From NCBI GenBank assembly GCA_027310575.1, contig DAIDAO010000011.1, forward strand, positions 1 through 63,423: a DNA stretch of 63,423 bases, read 5' to 3'. Shown piece after piece: positions 1-7,845 of this stretch; position 1 is the stretch's first letter; each line of letters starts with the position of its first letter. The notes beneath the pieces were generated by a model. It saw only the letters and a program-made list of their open reading frames with translations. It was not told the origin of the DNA and ran no database searches. The position numbers and the translations under genes were made by a program. This DNA comes from a bacterium (GTDB lineage Archaea > Thermoproteota > Nitrososphaeria > Nitrososphaerales > Gagatemarchaeaceae).

Positions 1-531
1 GGGGTGCTCGGCGGCAGCCTGACCAAAGGTGAGCTGAAGGTCGGGGACGAGATTGAGCTGAAGCCCGGGATGGTCGACGAGAGGAGCGGGAAGTTCGTGC
101 CTGTCATCACGAAGGTATCGAGCCTGCAGACCGGGGCAGGCGCGACCGAGAAGGTAGGCCCTGGAGGGCTGGTCGCGGTGGGGACCCACCTCGACCCCAC
201 GTTCATCAAAGGGGACCAGATGGTCGGGAGCGTCATAGGAAGGCCGGGAACACTCCCCGACACCCTTGAGCACGTCACGCTCGATGTGGACCTCCTCGAG
301 ACCGCGGTCGGGTCAGCCGACTTGGTCAAGGTCGAGAAGGTGAAGCTGGCAGAGACCGTGAGGCTCAACCTGGGAACAGCTTCGACGCTCGCAGTCGCCA
401 CGTCTGTGAGGGGCGACGTGGTCGAGCTGGACCTCAAGAAGCCCGTGGCGATCGAGAGCGGGATGCGGGCTGCGATAAGCAGGAGGATCGCAGAGCGGTG
501 GCGGCTCATCGGCTCCGGCGTCCTGAAGTAG
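1..531 (+). CDS. Translation initiation factor aIF2 subunit gamma, C-terminal part
   Basis: This is the 3' end of the gene for the GTPase subunit of heterotrimeric aIF2, which brings Met-tRNAi to the small ribosomal subunit. The reading frame is open from the first base, so the G domain lies outside the window. What remains is the pair of beta-barrel domains, ending in an arginine-rich tail with the family-typical RWRLIG. The stop is TAG at 529-531. A PIN-domain gene follows 2 nt later, an arrangement common in archaea. Confidence 0.93.
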   Translation, partial: GVLGGSLTKGELKVGDEIELKPGMVDERSGKFVPVITKVSSLQTGAGATEKVGPGGLVAVGTHLDPTFIKGDQMVGSVIGRPGTLPDTLEHVTLDVDLLETAVGSADLVKVEKVKLAETVRLNLGTASTLAVATSVRGDVVELDLKKPVAIESGMRAAISRRIAERWRLIGSGVLK

Positions 532-533
532 GG

Positions 534-902
534 TTGAAGCAGGTCATCTTCGACAGCAGCTTCCTCATGGCTGTGGTCGAGTCCCCGACCACCTGGTTCG
601 AAGACATCGTCGACGCCATCGGGAGGTTCCAGCCCGTCCTCCTCGGCTGCGTCCGCGCGGAACTGGACAAGCTGGCATCAGGACAGGGGAGGAAGGCGCG
701 GGCCGCCCGCGTGAGCCTCGACCTGGCGTCGAAGTTCTCCAGCCTGCCCTGTGGCGGGTCGAAGGTGGACGACGAGATCATGTCGGCCGCGCTCTCGTCG
801 AAGGCGCTCGTCGCCACGGCCGACGGCGGGCTGGCCCGCTCCCTCAGGGCCGCCCACGTCCGGGTGATCTCGCTGAGGGGCGGAAGGGTCTCCGTGGAAT
901 GA
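534..902 (+). CDS. PIN-domain protein (FCF1-like putative ribonuclease)
   Basis: A 122-residue PIN domain, a metal-dependent ribonuclease fold used in rRNA processing and toxin systems. The expected acidic residues are visible: D7 in IFDSSF, E43, D79/D80 in VDDEI and D97 in TADGGL. The TTG at 534 is chosen because it lies 2 nt after the aIF2 gamma stop and begins directly with the first PIN strand; the longer frame runs back into aIF2 gamma. The position behind aIF2 gamma and close to RNA polymerase and ribosomal genes fits the archaeal FCF1-like (COG1412-type) rRNA maturation protein rather than a toxin. No antitoxin gene is adjacent. The RNA target is not shown by the sequence. Confidence 0.85.
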   Translation: MKQVIFDSSFLMAVVESPTTWFEDIVDAIGRFQPVLLGCVRAELDKLASGQGRKARAARVSLDLASKFSSLPCGGSKVDDEIMSAALSSKALVATADGGLARSLRAAHVRVISLRGGRVSVE

Positions 903-966
903 GGTTTCCAGCTCGAAGCGGCGCCCGCAAAAGGGATTAAGACACTCCAGCTGTCGCCGGACCCGG

Positions 967-2895
967 ATGGCGGCCATGGCCCTGGACTGCGCCAGAGAAA
1001 CGAGGAGGATCGCTTCGTTCATCAGGCGCGTCGTCAGGGACGCGTCTGCGGAAGGCGTCGTCGTGGGGCTGAGCGGAGGGATCGACAGCGCGGTGACCGG
1101 GGCGCTCTGCGTGAGGGCGCTCGGCAGGGCGAAGGTGATTGGTCTGCTGATGCCCTCGGACCATACGCCCGCGGAGGACATGAAGGACGCGGAGGCGCTG
1201 GCAAGGTCATGGGGGATCAGGACGGAAGAGGTGCCCATCTCGAAGATCGCGAAGGGACTCGTGGCCTCGGCAGGCGCCGATGGGTCGAGGGTCGCGCGAG
1301 CGAACGTCGAGGCGAGAGTAAGGATGGTGATTCTCTACTACTACGCGAACTCCCTGGGGTACCTGGTCGCAGGGACTGGCGACAGGAGCGAAGAGACCCT
1401 CGGATACTTCTGCTACGATCCTCTGACCCGTGCAGTGACAACCGAAGGACTCAAGGGAATGAATGAACTCAAAGCCGGAGATACGGTGTTCTCGCTTGAT
1501 CCAAGTTCATGCGCGATGGTAGAAGCGAAGGTTGACGAGGTGTTCAAGTTCGACTACGACGCAGACCTGATTCATTTCAGAGGAAGAGGGGTCGATCTCC
1601 TTGTGACCCCGAATCATCGTATGCTAGTTCAAGCATCGTCATCTTCTCCCGAAGACCCTGCCTTCTTTCGTGAAGCTGCAGAGTGCCTAAGGTTCAAGAG
1701 GATATTGATTCCGTTGGCGACCAAGTGGGCTGGCAAGGAAGGGCTCCCGCTGGCAATCAAACTGGAATTCGAACAGAATCAGGTTAGGCAGAATATCCTC
1801 ATTGCGATTGAAGACATGATGTATCTCTTCGGATTGTTCATCGGAGACGGCAACGCCACCAAGGGCAGAGTGGTCACACCTGTAAAGTCGAGTCTGACCC
1901 AGCTCGAATATTCGACCGCGCACCGGGACAAATCGGGTCGATTCATGCTGCTGTCTCCCGATACGTTCAGACCACACATGAAAGAGTACCCAACCTACGA
2001 GACCTACTTCGCATTACCGGACTATACTAAGGAAGCAGCGGGAAAGCGGCTGCTGGAGATCCTGAACCGGTACAGTATTGGGTACTCTCTCACGCGAGAT
2101 GTCGTAAGAATTAGCTCCAAGGCCATCTACGAACTGTTCGTTCAGTGTGGCGTTGGAGCCCACAACAAGCACATACCTCGATGGCTGCTCGACTACCCTT
2201 CGGTCTATCTGTTCTGGCTTCTTAGGGGGCTCAAAGACAGCGATGCTACCCATACGGAGGACCAGAACGCGTACTACACATCATCAGAAAGATTGAAGGA
2301 TGATTTCGTGGAGCTATGCTACAAGATAGGAAGGAAAGCCACAGTCTCTGTTCGAGGACCTAGGCAATCTAAAATCAGAGGGAAGGTGGTTAGGACCGGA
2401 CCTAGCTTCGAGATATGTTTTGCAAAGAAACCTCGTCTCCAGCAAGCGCTATTCAATGAACACACTTGCACGGCTAGTTATTCAGGGAAAGTGTGGTGCC
2501 CATCTGTCCCCCCTTACGAGAATCTCCTAGTTGAGCGCAATGGCAGGTATATCGTCTCCGGCAATACCAAGGGGGGAGACGGCCAGGCCGACTTCCTGCC
2601 CATAGCCCACCTCTACAAGACCCAGGTCAGAGAGCTCGGGGCGCACCTGGGGCTCCCAGGGTCTGTTGTGCAGAAGCCGGCGTCGCCGCAGCTCTGGCCC
2701 GGCCACAGGGCCTCGGACGAGCTCCCGGCAGACTATGACAAGCTAGACGTGGCCCTGCACTGCGTCTTCGACCTGAAGAAGAGCCCCGCCGAAGCCGCCT
2801 CGAAGGCGGGGCTTTCCCGGGCGGTGGTGGACAGGGTCCTCGAAATGCACAGAAGGTCGGAACACAAGAGGAAGATGCCCCCTTCGCTGGCGTGA
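967..2895 (+). CDS. nadE: NH3-dependent NAD+ synthetase, intein-containing precursor
   Basis: NAD synthetase makes NAD+ from nicotinate adenine dinucleotide, ATP and ammonia. The precursor is 642 residues. Removing the intein (residues 149-533) leaves a 257-residue enzyme, normal for the ammonia-dependent form, with no glutaminase domain. The PP-loop motif SGGIDS is at residues 36-41. The N-extein ends in GTGDRSEETLGYF and the C-extein starts TKGGDG, so the intein interrupts a highly conserved active-site segment and activity should depend on splicing. A TATA-like GGATTAAGAC (932-941) lies about 30 nt before the ATG at 967. A T-run follows the gene at 2905-2909. Confidence 0.93.
   Translation: MAAMALDCARETRRIASFIRRVVRDASAEGVVVGLSGGIDSAVTGALCVRALGRAKVIGLLMPSDHTPAEDMKDAEALARSWGIRTEEVPISKIAKGLVASAGADGSRVARANVEARVRMVILYYYANSLGYLVAGTGDRSEETLGYFCYDPLTRAVTTEGLKGMNELKAGDTVFSLDPSSCAMVEAKVDEVFKFDYDADLIHFRGRGVDLLVTPNHRMLVQASSSSPEDPAFFREAAECLRFKRILIPLATKWAGKEGLPLAIKLEFEQNQVRQNILIAIEDMMYLFGLFIGDGNATKGRVVTPVKSSLTQLEYSTAHRDKSGRFMLLSPDTFRPHMKEYPTYETYFALPDYTKEAAGKRLLEILNRYSIGYSLTRDVVRISSKAIYELFVQCGVGAHNKHIPRWLLDYPSVYLFWLLRGLKDSDATHTEDQNAYYTSSERLKDDFVELCYKIGRKATVSVRGPRQSKIRGKVVRTGPSFEICFAKKPRLQQALFNEHTCTASYSGKVWCPSVPPYENLLVERNGRYIVSGNTKGGDGQADFLPIAHLYKTQVRELGAHLGLPGSVVQKPASPQLWPGHRASDELPADYDKLDVALHCVFDLKKSPAEAASKAGLSRAVVDRVLEMHRRSEHKRKMPPSLA
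1411..2565 (+). mobile_element. Intein with LAGLIDADG endonuclease inside nadE
   Basis: A 385-residue in-frame insertion. It begins with Cys (CYDPLTRAV) and ends in Asn before extein Thr, as protein splicing requires. The block-B motif TPNH is present near its N-terminal end. Two dodecapeptides of a LAGLIDADG endonuclease are visible: LFGLFIGDGN around precursor D294 and FWLLRGLKDSDA around D424, both with acidic residues, so the nuclease may be active. The C-terminus reads IVSGN, with Gly where most inteins have a penultimate His. Base composition looks richer in A+T than the flanking nadE exteins, which suggests recent acquisition. Confidence 0.92.
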
Positions 2896-2904
2896 AATGG
2901 GTCG

Positions 2905-2909
2905 TTTTT
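2905..2909 (+). terminator. Possible oligo-T terminator after nadE
   Basis: Five consecutive T residues occur just after the nadE stop and upstream of the TATA box of rpoE1. Archaeal polymerase can terminate at such T tracts. There is no hairpin and the tract is short. Confidence 0.3.
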
Positions 2910-2926
2910 GTCTCATGCCAGCCAAA

Positions 2927-2935
2927 GATTAAAAT
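2927..2935 (+). promoter_or_regulatory. TATA box for rpoE1-spt4
   Basis: GATTAAAAT lies 38 nt before the rpoE1 ATG in an otherwise GC-rich sequence. It would place the transcription start near 2957. Confidence 0.6.
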
Positions 2936-2972
2936 CGCTGACTCGAAGGGGTGCCACATTCCTGATTAATTC

Positions 2973-3557
2973 ATGTTTCAACTAGTCGAGCTCCACGATG
3001 TCGTCAGAGTCCCTCCAGACAAGTTTGGCTCCCCGCTGGAGAAGGTCGCGCTCGACCTTCTCAAGCTGAAGTACGAGAGCACGATCAACCCCGACCACGG
3101 CTACCTCGTCCTTGTCACCAAGGTGGACGTAGACAAGATCGGCAAGATCATCGCCGGGGACGGGGCCACCTATCACAGGGTGAAGTTCGAGGTGCTGTCC
3201 TTCTATCCGCTCAAGCAGGAGATTGTCGAAGGGGAGATCGTGGAGGTCACAGACTTCGGCGCCTTCGTCAGGATAGGCCCCGCGGACGCCCTGCTGCACC
3301 TGAGCCAGATAATGGACGACTACCTGACCAGCGACGTGAAGTCAGGCATCATAACCGCCTCTCAGAGCAAGCGGACCCTCCGGGTCGGGAGCAAGGTTAG
3401 GGTCAGGATAACGGCCGTGAGCCTCGGCCACGGGATCTCGATGGGGAAGATCGGGGTGACGTGCAGGCAGCCGTACCTGGGGGCCCTCGAGTGGATAGAC
3501 GACGAGATCGGGAAGGCCGCCAAGGCGCGGAAGGTCGAAGAGCGGGCGGAGAAGTAG
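2973..3557 (+). CDS. rpoE1: DNA-directed RNA polymerase subunit E' (Rpo7)
   Basis: The stalk subunit of archaeal RNA polymerase (Rpb7 homolog, 194 residues). With subunit F it helps open promoters and guides exiting RNA. The start MFQLVELHDVVRVPP is the family-typical N-terminus. An S1-type RNA-binding domain occupies roughly residues 82-190, beginning GEIVEVTDFGAFVRIG. Spt4 follows after 6 nt, the usual archaeal pairing. Its own TATA box lies upstream, so it need not be co-transcribed with nadE. Confidence 0.96.
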   Translation: MFQLVELHDVVRVPPDKFGSPLEKVALDLLKLKYESTINPDHGYLVLVTKVDVDKIGKIIAGDGATYHRVKFEVLSFYPLKQEIVEGEIVEVTDFGAFVRIGPADALLHLSQIMDDYLTSDVKSGIITASQSKRTLRVGSKVRVRITAVSLGHGISMGKIGVTCRQPYLGALEWIDDEIGKAAKARKVEERAEK

Positions 3558-3563
3558 AGCGGT

Positions 3564-3749
3564 TTGAAGGAGCAGGCTTGCAGGAAGTGCAGGACCTTGA
3601 CCACGGAGAAGGCCTGCCCGAACGACGGCTCCACCGAGCTGAGCAACGAGTGGTCGGGGCTCATAATCATAATCAACCCTGAGAAGTCGCAGGTCGCCAA
3701 GACCCTCGGTATCACCAAGCCAGGAAGGTACGCGCTCAAGGTCAGCTGA
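3564..3749 (+). CDS. spt4: Transcription elongation factor Spt4 (RpoE'')
   Basis: A 61-residue zinc-ribbon protein that binds Spt5 and clamps RNA polymerase during elongation. Recognisable segments are CRKC near residues 6-9, WSGLIIIINPE and the end GRYALKVS. The TTG start at 3564 lies 6 nt after rpoE1. Where many homologs have a second cysteine pair, this protein reads CPNDGS, so the fourth zinc ligand appears to be Asp or missing. Otherwise length and motifs are normal. Confidence 0.92.
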   Translation: MKEQACRKCRTLTTEKACPNDGSTELSNEWSGLIIIINPEKSQVAKTLGITKPGRYALKVS

Positions 3750-3753
3750 GGCC

Positions 3754-4275
3754 TTGCGCCGGGTGTTCAGGCTCCCCGAAGGACTCAGGTCCAGGCTGGC
3801 CGAGCCCCTGGGGAGGGTCTACACTGCAGAGGAGGTGGGCGGGGAGGAGTTCCGGAGCCTCGCGGCCTCCGCGTCGATGGTCATAACGGTCGGGGACAGG
3901 GTGACGGACACCTTGGAATCGCTCGGCCGGACCCCGGACGTCCAGGTTGTGGACGGGGTGGAGAGGAGGAGCCGCAGGATCCCCCCGAGGGTCCCGTTCG
4001 CGAGGCTGGTCAGGGTGAAGAACCCTGCGGGGACCCTCACGCTCGGCGCCATTGAGGGGGTGCGGAAGGCGCTCGGCGGGAAGAAGCCCGCCCGGGTGAT
4101 GGTGGAGGGGGAGGAGGACCTGATGGCCATGCTCGCGGTCGCGATGGCGCCGGTCTCGGCAGTGGTGTTCTACGGCCAGCCTGGTGTGGGGGTCGTGGCC
4201 GTGAGGGCGAACGCGCTCTCAAAGTCCAGGAACAGGGCGCTCCTTGCGGAGATGGGGATCAAGGGCATTCAATGA
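3754..4275 (+). CDS. GTP-dependent dephospho-CoA kinase (DUF359)
   Basis: A 173-residue protein of the archaeal DUF359 family, which carries out the last step of coenzyme A synthesis using GTP. Family signatures are TVGDRVTDTL, PDVQVVDGVERR, the VKNPAGTLT segment, the VEGEEDLMAM motif and the late FYGQPGVGVV. The TTG start is 4 nt after the spt4 stop, so the gene is in the same transcription unit. Such genes are often found beside spt4 and S24e in archaea. The gene's end lies just before the S24e promoter. Confidence 0.88.
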   Translation: MRRVFRLPEGLRSRLAEPLGRVYTAEEVGGEEFRSLAASASMVITVGDRVTDTLESLGRTPDVQVVDGVERRSRRIPPRVPFARLVRVKNPAGTLTLGAIEGVRKALGGKKPARVMVEGEEDLMAMLAVAMAPVSAVVFYGQPGVGVVAVRANALSKSRNRALLAEMGIKGIQ

Positions 4276-4282
4276 CCTCCAA

Positions 4283-4290
4283 GTTAATAT
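4283..4290 (+). promoter_or_regulatory. TATA box for rps24e
   Basis: GTTAATAT is centred about 29 nt before the TTG start of S24e. It supports that start over the longer frame beginning at 4244. Confidence 0.6.
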
Positions 4291-4315
4291 CCACGACGAA
4301 TTCGGGTGCGCCAGT

Positions 4316-4669
4316 TTGCAGATAGAGAAGAAATCCGAGTCGAAGGTCTTGGACAGGTCATACGTCGAGGTCTCGCTCGACGACAGGGCAGGCAAGGTCA
4401 CCCGCAAAGAGGCCATAGCGATGGTCGCGCAGGAGATGGGGGTCGCCGCAGAGAACGTGGGCCTCGTCAGGATGGACGGCCAGTCAGGGACGACGAAGGT
4501 GAAGGGCGTTTTCTATGTGTACGGCTCCGCAGCGTCGAAGAAGAGGATCCACCTGAGGCACCTCGACGAGCGGACGCTGACCAAGGAAGAGAGGGAGAAG
4601 CTCAAGCAGGAAAGGAAGAAGGCCGCAGCCCCGGCAGCGGCGGCCGCCCCGGCTGAGGCGAAGAAGTAG
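4316..4669 (+). CDS. rps24e: 30S ribosomal protein S24e
   Basis: A small-subunit ribosomal protein, 117 residues from the TTG at 4316. The start is chosen because LQIEKKSESKVLDR aligns with the usual S24e N-terminus, and a TATA box sits one promoter length upstream; the transcript would be nearly leaderless. The core carries DRSYVEVSLDD and GFVYVYGS-like segments. The C-terminus ends in a lysine/alanine-rich tail (PAAAAAPAEAKK). S27ae follows after 2 nt. Confidence 0.93.
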   Translation: MQIEKKSESKVLDRSYVEVSLDDRAGKVTRKEAIAMVAQEMGVAAENVGLVRMDGQSGTTKVKGVFYVYGSAASKKRIHLRHLDERTLTKEEREKLKQERKKAAAPAAAAAPAEAKK

Positions 4670-4671
4670 AG

Positions 4672-4950
4672 ATGTCAAAGCAGCCAGCCCCTGCGCCAGC
4701 TGCGCCCGCCCCCGCTCCCGAAGCTCCAGCCGCTCCGGTAGAGGAGAAGAAGCCTGAGAAGAAGGAGAAGCCGAAGGCGCCCAAGCGGAGGATCCAGGTC
4801 CACAAGCTGTACAAGGTCGACGGCGATTCGCTGTCGAGGCTCCGGAAGGACTGCCCGAGGTGCGGGAAGGGGTACTTCATGGCACAGCATGGGAACAGGC
4901 TGACCTGCGGGCACTGCGGATACACGACCTACACGAAGCCTCAGGCGTAG
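4672..4950 (+). CDS. rps27ae: 30S ribosomal protein S27ae with Ala/Pro/Lys-rich N-terminal extension
   Basis: A 92-residue protein. The C-terminal ~50 residues are an S27ae zinc ribbon with cysteine pairs CPRC and CGHC. Archaeal S27ae is usually only about 50-60 residues. Here roughly 38 extra N-terminal residues are almost entirely Ala, Pro, Glu and Lys and probably disordered. ATG at 4672 is 2 nt after the S24e stop. The 3' end overlaps the convergent kinase fusion gene by 10 nt. Confidence 0.92.
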   Translation: MSKQPAPAPAAPAPAPEAPAAPVEEKKPEKKEKPKAPKRRIQVHKLYKVDGDSLSRLRKDCPRCGKGYFMAQHGNRLTCGHCGYTTYTKPQA

Positions 4951-6566
4951 CTCGACAGCAGTTCTCTCAGCATCTTAGCCATTCCCGGCGTGAGGAAAGG
5001 CCTGAACGGGCCGAAGTACTTCTGGCCGCGCGCCTTCAGCAGGCTCGAGCGGTCCGCAGATTTCACGTAGGACTCCAGGAAGGCTTCCGCGACCTCCTTC
5101 ATCGCGTCCTCCCTGACCGAGAGCTTGGCAGTGTAGAAGAGGAACTCGGCTACGTCCCACGCCCTGTCCCCGCCCGCGAAGGACTGTTCCAGGTCGGTCA
5201 GGTAGAGCCCGTCCTGCGACGCGACGACGTTGCTCGGCTTGGCGTCTCCGAGAGCGATTCCGCTCGAGTGCAGCCTCGCCATCAGGGAGCCGTACGCAGA
5301 CACAGGAGCCAGCTCCTCGGAGATCCCCTTGAGGTAGGAGTTGATGATCGTGGCGAGTGTGGGACCTGTGACGAACTCCTTGACCAGGATCCTCTCCGCC
5401 GGGGCGACCGCGAGCACCGATGGGACCAGCACGCCGGCGTTCTTCAGCGCGAGCGTCATCCCGTACTCCCTGTCCATCCGCGAGACCGGCGAGGTGCTGA
5501 ACCTGTTGGCAGTTGAAGCCCAGACGCCGAGCAGTGCCCACTTGAGGGACCTGACGTCCGTGTAGTTCTTGACTATCACCGACCTCTCAGCGGAAGCGTC
5601 CCTGAAGGTCAGGACCCGCGTCGTGGAATACGGTTCGCCGATGTCCTTCTCGCTCGTGGAGTAGGTCTTGAACCCGAGCAGGTGGGCGAGCGCGCCGGGG
5701 AGCGACGAGGCGTCGGGTATGACTATCCCCTGCTCCAGCCTGAGCACGGAACGAGGCTTCTCCAGCGGCGGGAACGGCGGCGGGCTCTCCCTCATCCTCC
5801 GGAGCTTGGAAAGGGCCTCCCTGCTGAACACCGAGGGACCCACCCTCCCCGCGTACCCGTGCACCGCGTACTGGGTGACGCCCCGGGTGGTGACGGAGAA
5901 GAGTGACTGAAACCGCGTGAAGGCGTCCCCTTTCATCTTCTCAGGCTCGATCCTCACGCCGTCGGGCCCTGCCCGGAGGAAGCCCCTCGGCTGGAGCGCC
6001 TCGGCGGCTGCGGCGAACCCCTCGGTGGAGATAGACCTGTTCGCATCCCCCATCGGGCACGTGTACGTGTGGACGTAGCTGTAGAGCGCAGGCGGGTACA
6101 CGGACGCCCTGGTGCGGAGCTTGTCGAACAGGAAGTACTCGTATGGGACGAGTATGTGCCTAGCGAACTCGGCGTAGTCCGAGGACAGCTCCAGCAGGGC
6201 TTCGACGAGCACCCTCTTCTTGAACTCGATCTCCACGGACCTGAGGAGGCCGGGGTTCGCGATCGGCTCGTATACGTTCAGGAAGCGGCCGGCCACGAAC
6301 TCCCCGAGGTATGAGGAGCGGGCGTCCTGGAGGAGCATGTCCTCGTCGACAATGAGCGCAGACGCGGGGACGGGCGAGTCGACGTACCTGTACCTCACCC
6401 CCTCGCGGAACCTTTTGGATACCACGATGAGGTCGTAGTCGGAGTCCTGGCGGGCGTACCCTGCGACCTTGGAGCCGTAGGCGCAGACGGCGGAGACCTT
6501 GGCTGACCCGACGAGGGTCGAGGCGATGGAGCTCAGGGTGTCGCGCTCGGATTCCGAGAGCCTCAA
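4941..6566 (-). CDS. Nucleotidyltransferase-kinase fusion protein (MNT-like plus Bud32-like)
   Basis: A 541-residue two-part protein. The N-terminus is a Pol-beta-type nucleotidyltransferase: YGSKVAG at residues 30-36 and DSDYD at 41-45 (metal-binding D43, D45). The C-terminal ~230 residues resemble a small Bud32/RIO-type kinase. The catalytic loop is LGDAKPSN with D441 and N446, and the metal-binding DLE starts at D458. S27ae is often followed by kae1-bud32 in archaea, but here this gene is convergent and no Kae1 is seen. Its ATG overlaps the stop of the upstream HExxH gene (ATGA). It could adenylylate or phosphorylate a protein or RNA; the substrate is unknown. Confidence 0.75.
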   Translation of the reverse strand: MRLSESERDTLSSIASTLVGSAKVSAVCAYGSKVAGYARQDSDYDLIVVSKRFREGVRYRYVDSPVPASALIVDEDMLLQDARSSYLGEFVAGRFLNVYEPIANPGLLRSVEIEFKKRVLVEALLELSSDYAEFARHILVPYEYFLFDKLRTRASVYPPALYSYVHTYTCPMGDANRSISTEGFAAAAEALQPRGFLRAGPDGVRIEPEKMKGDAFTRFQSLFSVTTRGVTQYAVHGYAGRVGPSVFSREALSKLRRMRESPPPFPPLEKPRSVLRLEQGIVIPDASSLPGALAHLLGFKTYSTSEKDIGEPYSTTRVLTFRDASAERSVIVKNYTDVRSLKWALLGVWASTANRFSTSPVSRMDREYGMTLALKNAGVLVPSVLAVAPAERILVKEFVTGPTLATIINSYLKGISEELAPVSAYGSLMARLHSSGIALGDAKPSNVVASQDGLYLTDLEQSFAGGDRAWDVAEFLFYTAKLSVREDAMKEVAEAFLESYVKSADRSSLLKARGQKYFGPFRPFLTPGMAKMLRELLSSYA

Positions 6567-7270
6567 CTGCGGGTCTTCTCTTTGAGCTCGGCTATCTTGG
6601 CGAGGACACCGGGGTCGAACTTGGTGCCCGCCACTACCCCCATGGGGACCTTCACCCTGTTCTCCTCGGGCCCGACCCAGCGGATCGGGAGGGTCTTGCC
6701 TATCCAGGAGTCCCCCACCTTCTTGTTGAGCGCCGGGTCGGAAAGGTCGTTCTTGAACTTCCGGCTGATCAGGGACACGAGGGACTTCTCCGAGAAGAGG
6801 AGCTTCGGGGGGACGGTCCGCTCGGCGTCCGCGTAGGAGGCCTCGTAGAGCGTCGTGGCCATCTCGTCGCTGACGACGTCCTTCGTGCTCAGCTTCCGCA
6901 CGAGCTCGACGTAGTGGGTGAACTCGTGGGCCGCGACCGCCTCTATCGTCCCTTTGGTCCCATACGCGACGAGCGCAGCGGTGAACTGGACGAGTATGAC
7001 GAGCTGCCCCGTGACCGTGTGCGGGATGACCCGCGCGAACAGGACCCCCATCTGCCCGTACTCGGTCCCGCTCCTCGACACAGGCAGCACAGGGTCGACG
7101 TAGTAAGGCGGGTACCGGAGCCCGCTGGCCCGCTCCACCCTCTGCACCGCGCCCTGCAGGACCTTCATCTTGAGCCTCACCTTCTTCGCCATCGCCCGGG
7201 GGAGCTTCTCCTGCGCCACCGCCTGGTCAAGGAGTATCAGCGGATCCAATCGATTCGCGACCGACCCCAC
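6563..7270 (-). CDS. Uncharacterised HExxH metallopeptidase-like protein
   Basis: A 235-residue protein with HEFTH at residues 115-119, the zinc-binding motif of gluzincin-like peptidases. Glutamates further along, for example in the SYADAERTVPP region, are candidates for the third ligand. No signal peptide or membrane segment is evident, so it is probably cytoplasmic. GTG at 7270 follows the Lrp gene by 20 nt, and its stop overlaps the start of the nucleotidyltransferase-kinase, so the three are probably one operon. The substrate is unknown and the family cannot be named from sequence alone. Confidence 0.65.
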   Translation of the reverse strand: MGSVANRLDPLILLDQAVAQEKLPRAMAKKVRLKMKVLQGAVQRVERASGLRYPPYYVDPVLPVSRSGTEYGQMGVLFARVIPHTVTGQLVILVQFTAALVAYGTKGTIEAVAAHEFTHYVELVRKLSTKDVVSDEMATTLYEASYADAERTVPPKLLFSEKSLVSLISRKFKNDLSDPALNKKVGDSWIGKTLPIRWVGPEENRVKVPMGVVAGTKFDPGVLAKIAELKEKTRS

Positions 7271-7290
7271 GGGGATATGAACGTTAGCAG

Positions 7291-7749
7291 CTACTCGACG
7301 AGCTTGAAGCTCACAGGAGGGTTCCTGCGGGAGACCTCCATGAAGATCTCCGTGTGCATGACCCCCGGGATCTTCCCGATCACGTCGTAGACCGCGCGGT
7401 GGAGTTCGTCCAGGGACTGCCCCTTCAGGTTGGCTATGATGTCGAAGCGCCCAGTCACCTCCCGGATGAGCCTGACGCCGTCGATCTTCTCTATCTCCTT
7501 CAGGACCGCCTCCCTCTGTTTGGGGTCGATGTTCAGGCCTGCGAGCGCGCCCGCCCGCATGCCGAGCCTGTCCTCGTTCACCTGTACCGTGAACCTTTCG
7601 ATGACCCCTCTCTTCTGGAGCCGCTTGATCCTGCTGTACATGACCGAGAGGTTGACCCCCAGCTGCTTGCTGAGCTTCGGGACTGACACCGACGCGTCGG
7701 AATAGAGGGACGACAGAATCTTCATGTCAAGGTCGTCGAGCCTCGCCAA
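7291..7749 (-). CDS. Lrp/AsnC-family transcriptional regulator
   Basis: A 152-residue feast/famine regulator. Residues 1-60 form the winged-helix DNA-binding domain (LDDLDMKILSSLYSDASVSV, then the SVMYSRIKRLQKRGVI recognition region). The remainder is the ligand-sensing RAM domain (GRFDIIANLKG). TTG at 7749 is preceded by GAAATAT (7781-7787, minus strand). It is first in an operon with the HExxH protein and the nucleotidyltransferase-kinase, and may regulate them. The effector amino acid cannot be told. Confidence 0.9.
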   Translation of the reverse strand: MARLDDLDMKILSSLYSDASVSVPKLSKQLGVNLSVMYSRIKRLQKRGVIERFTVQVNEDRLGMRAGALAGLNIDPKQREAVLKEIEKIDGVRLIREVTGRFDIIANLKGQSLDELHRAVYDVIGKIPGVMHTEIFMEVSRRNPPVSFKLVE

Positions 7750-7845
7750 GAGAGTAATCCGCCTCCAGCGTGCCTGCGAGATATTTCTACTTTTCAGCCG
7801 GATAGTTCTGTAGGATTGCCGGAAAGCTCGGTCGATTGCGCGATT

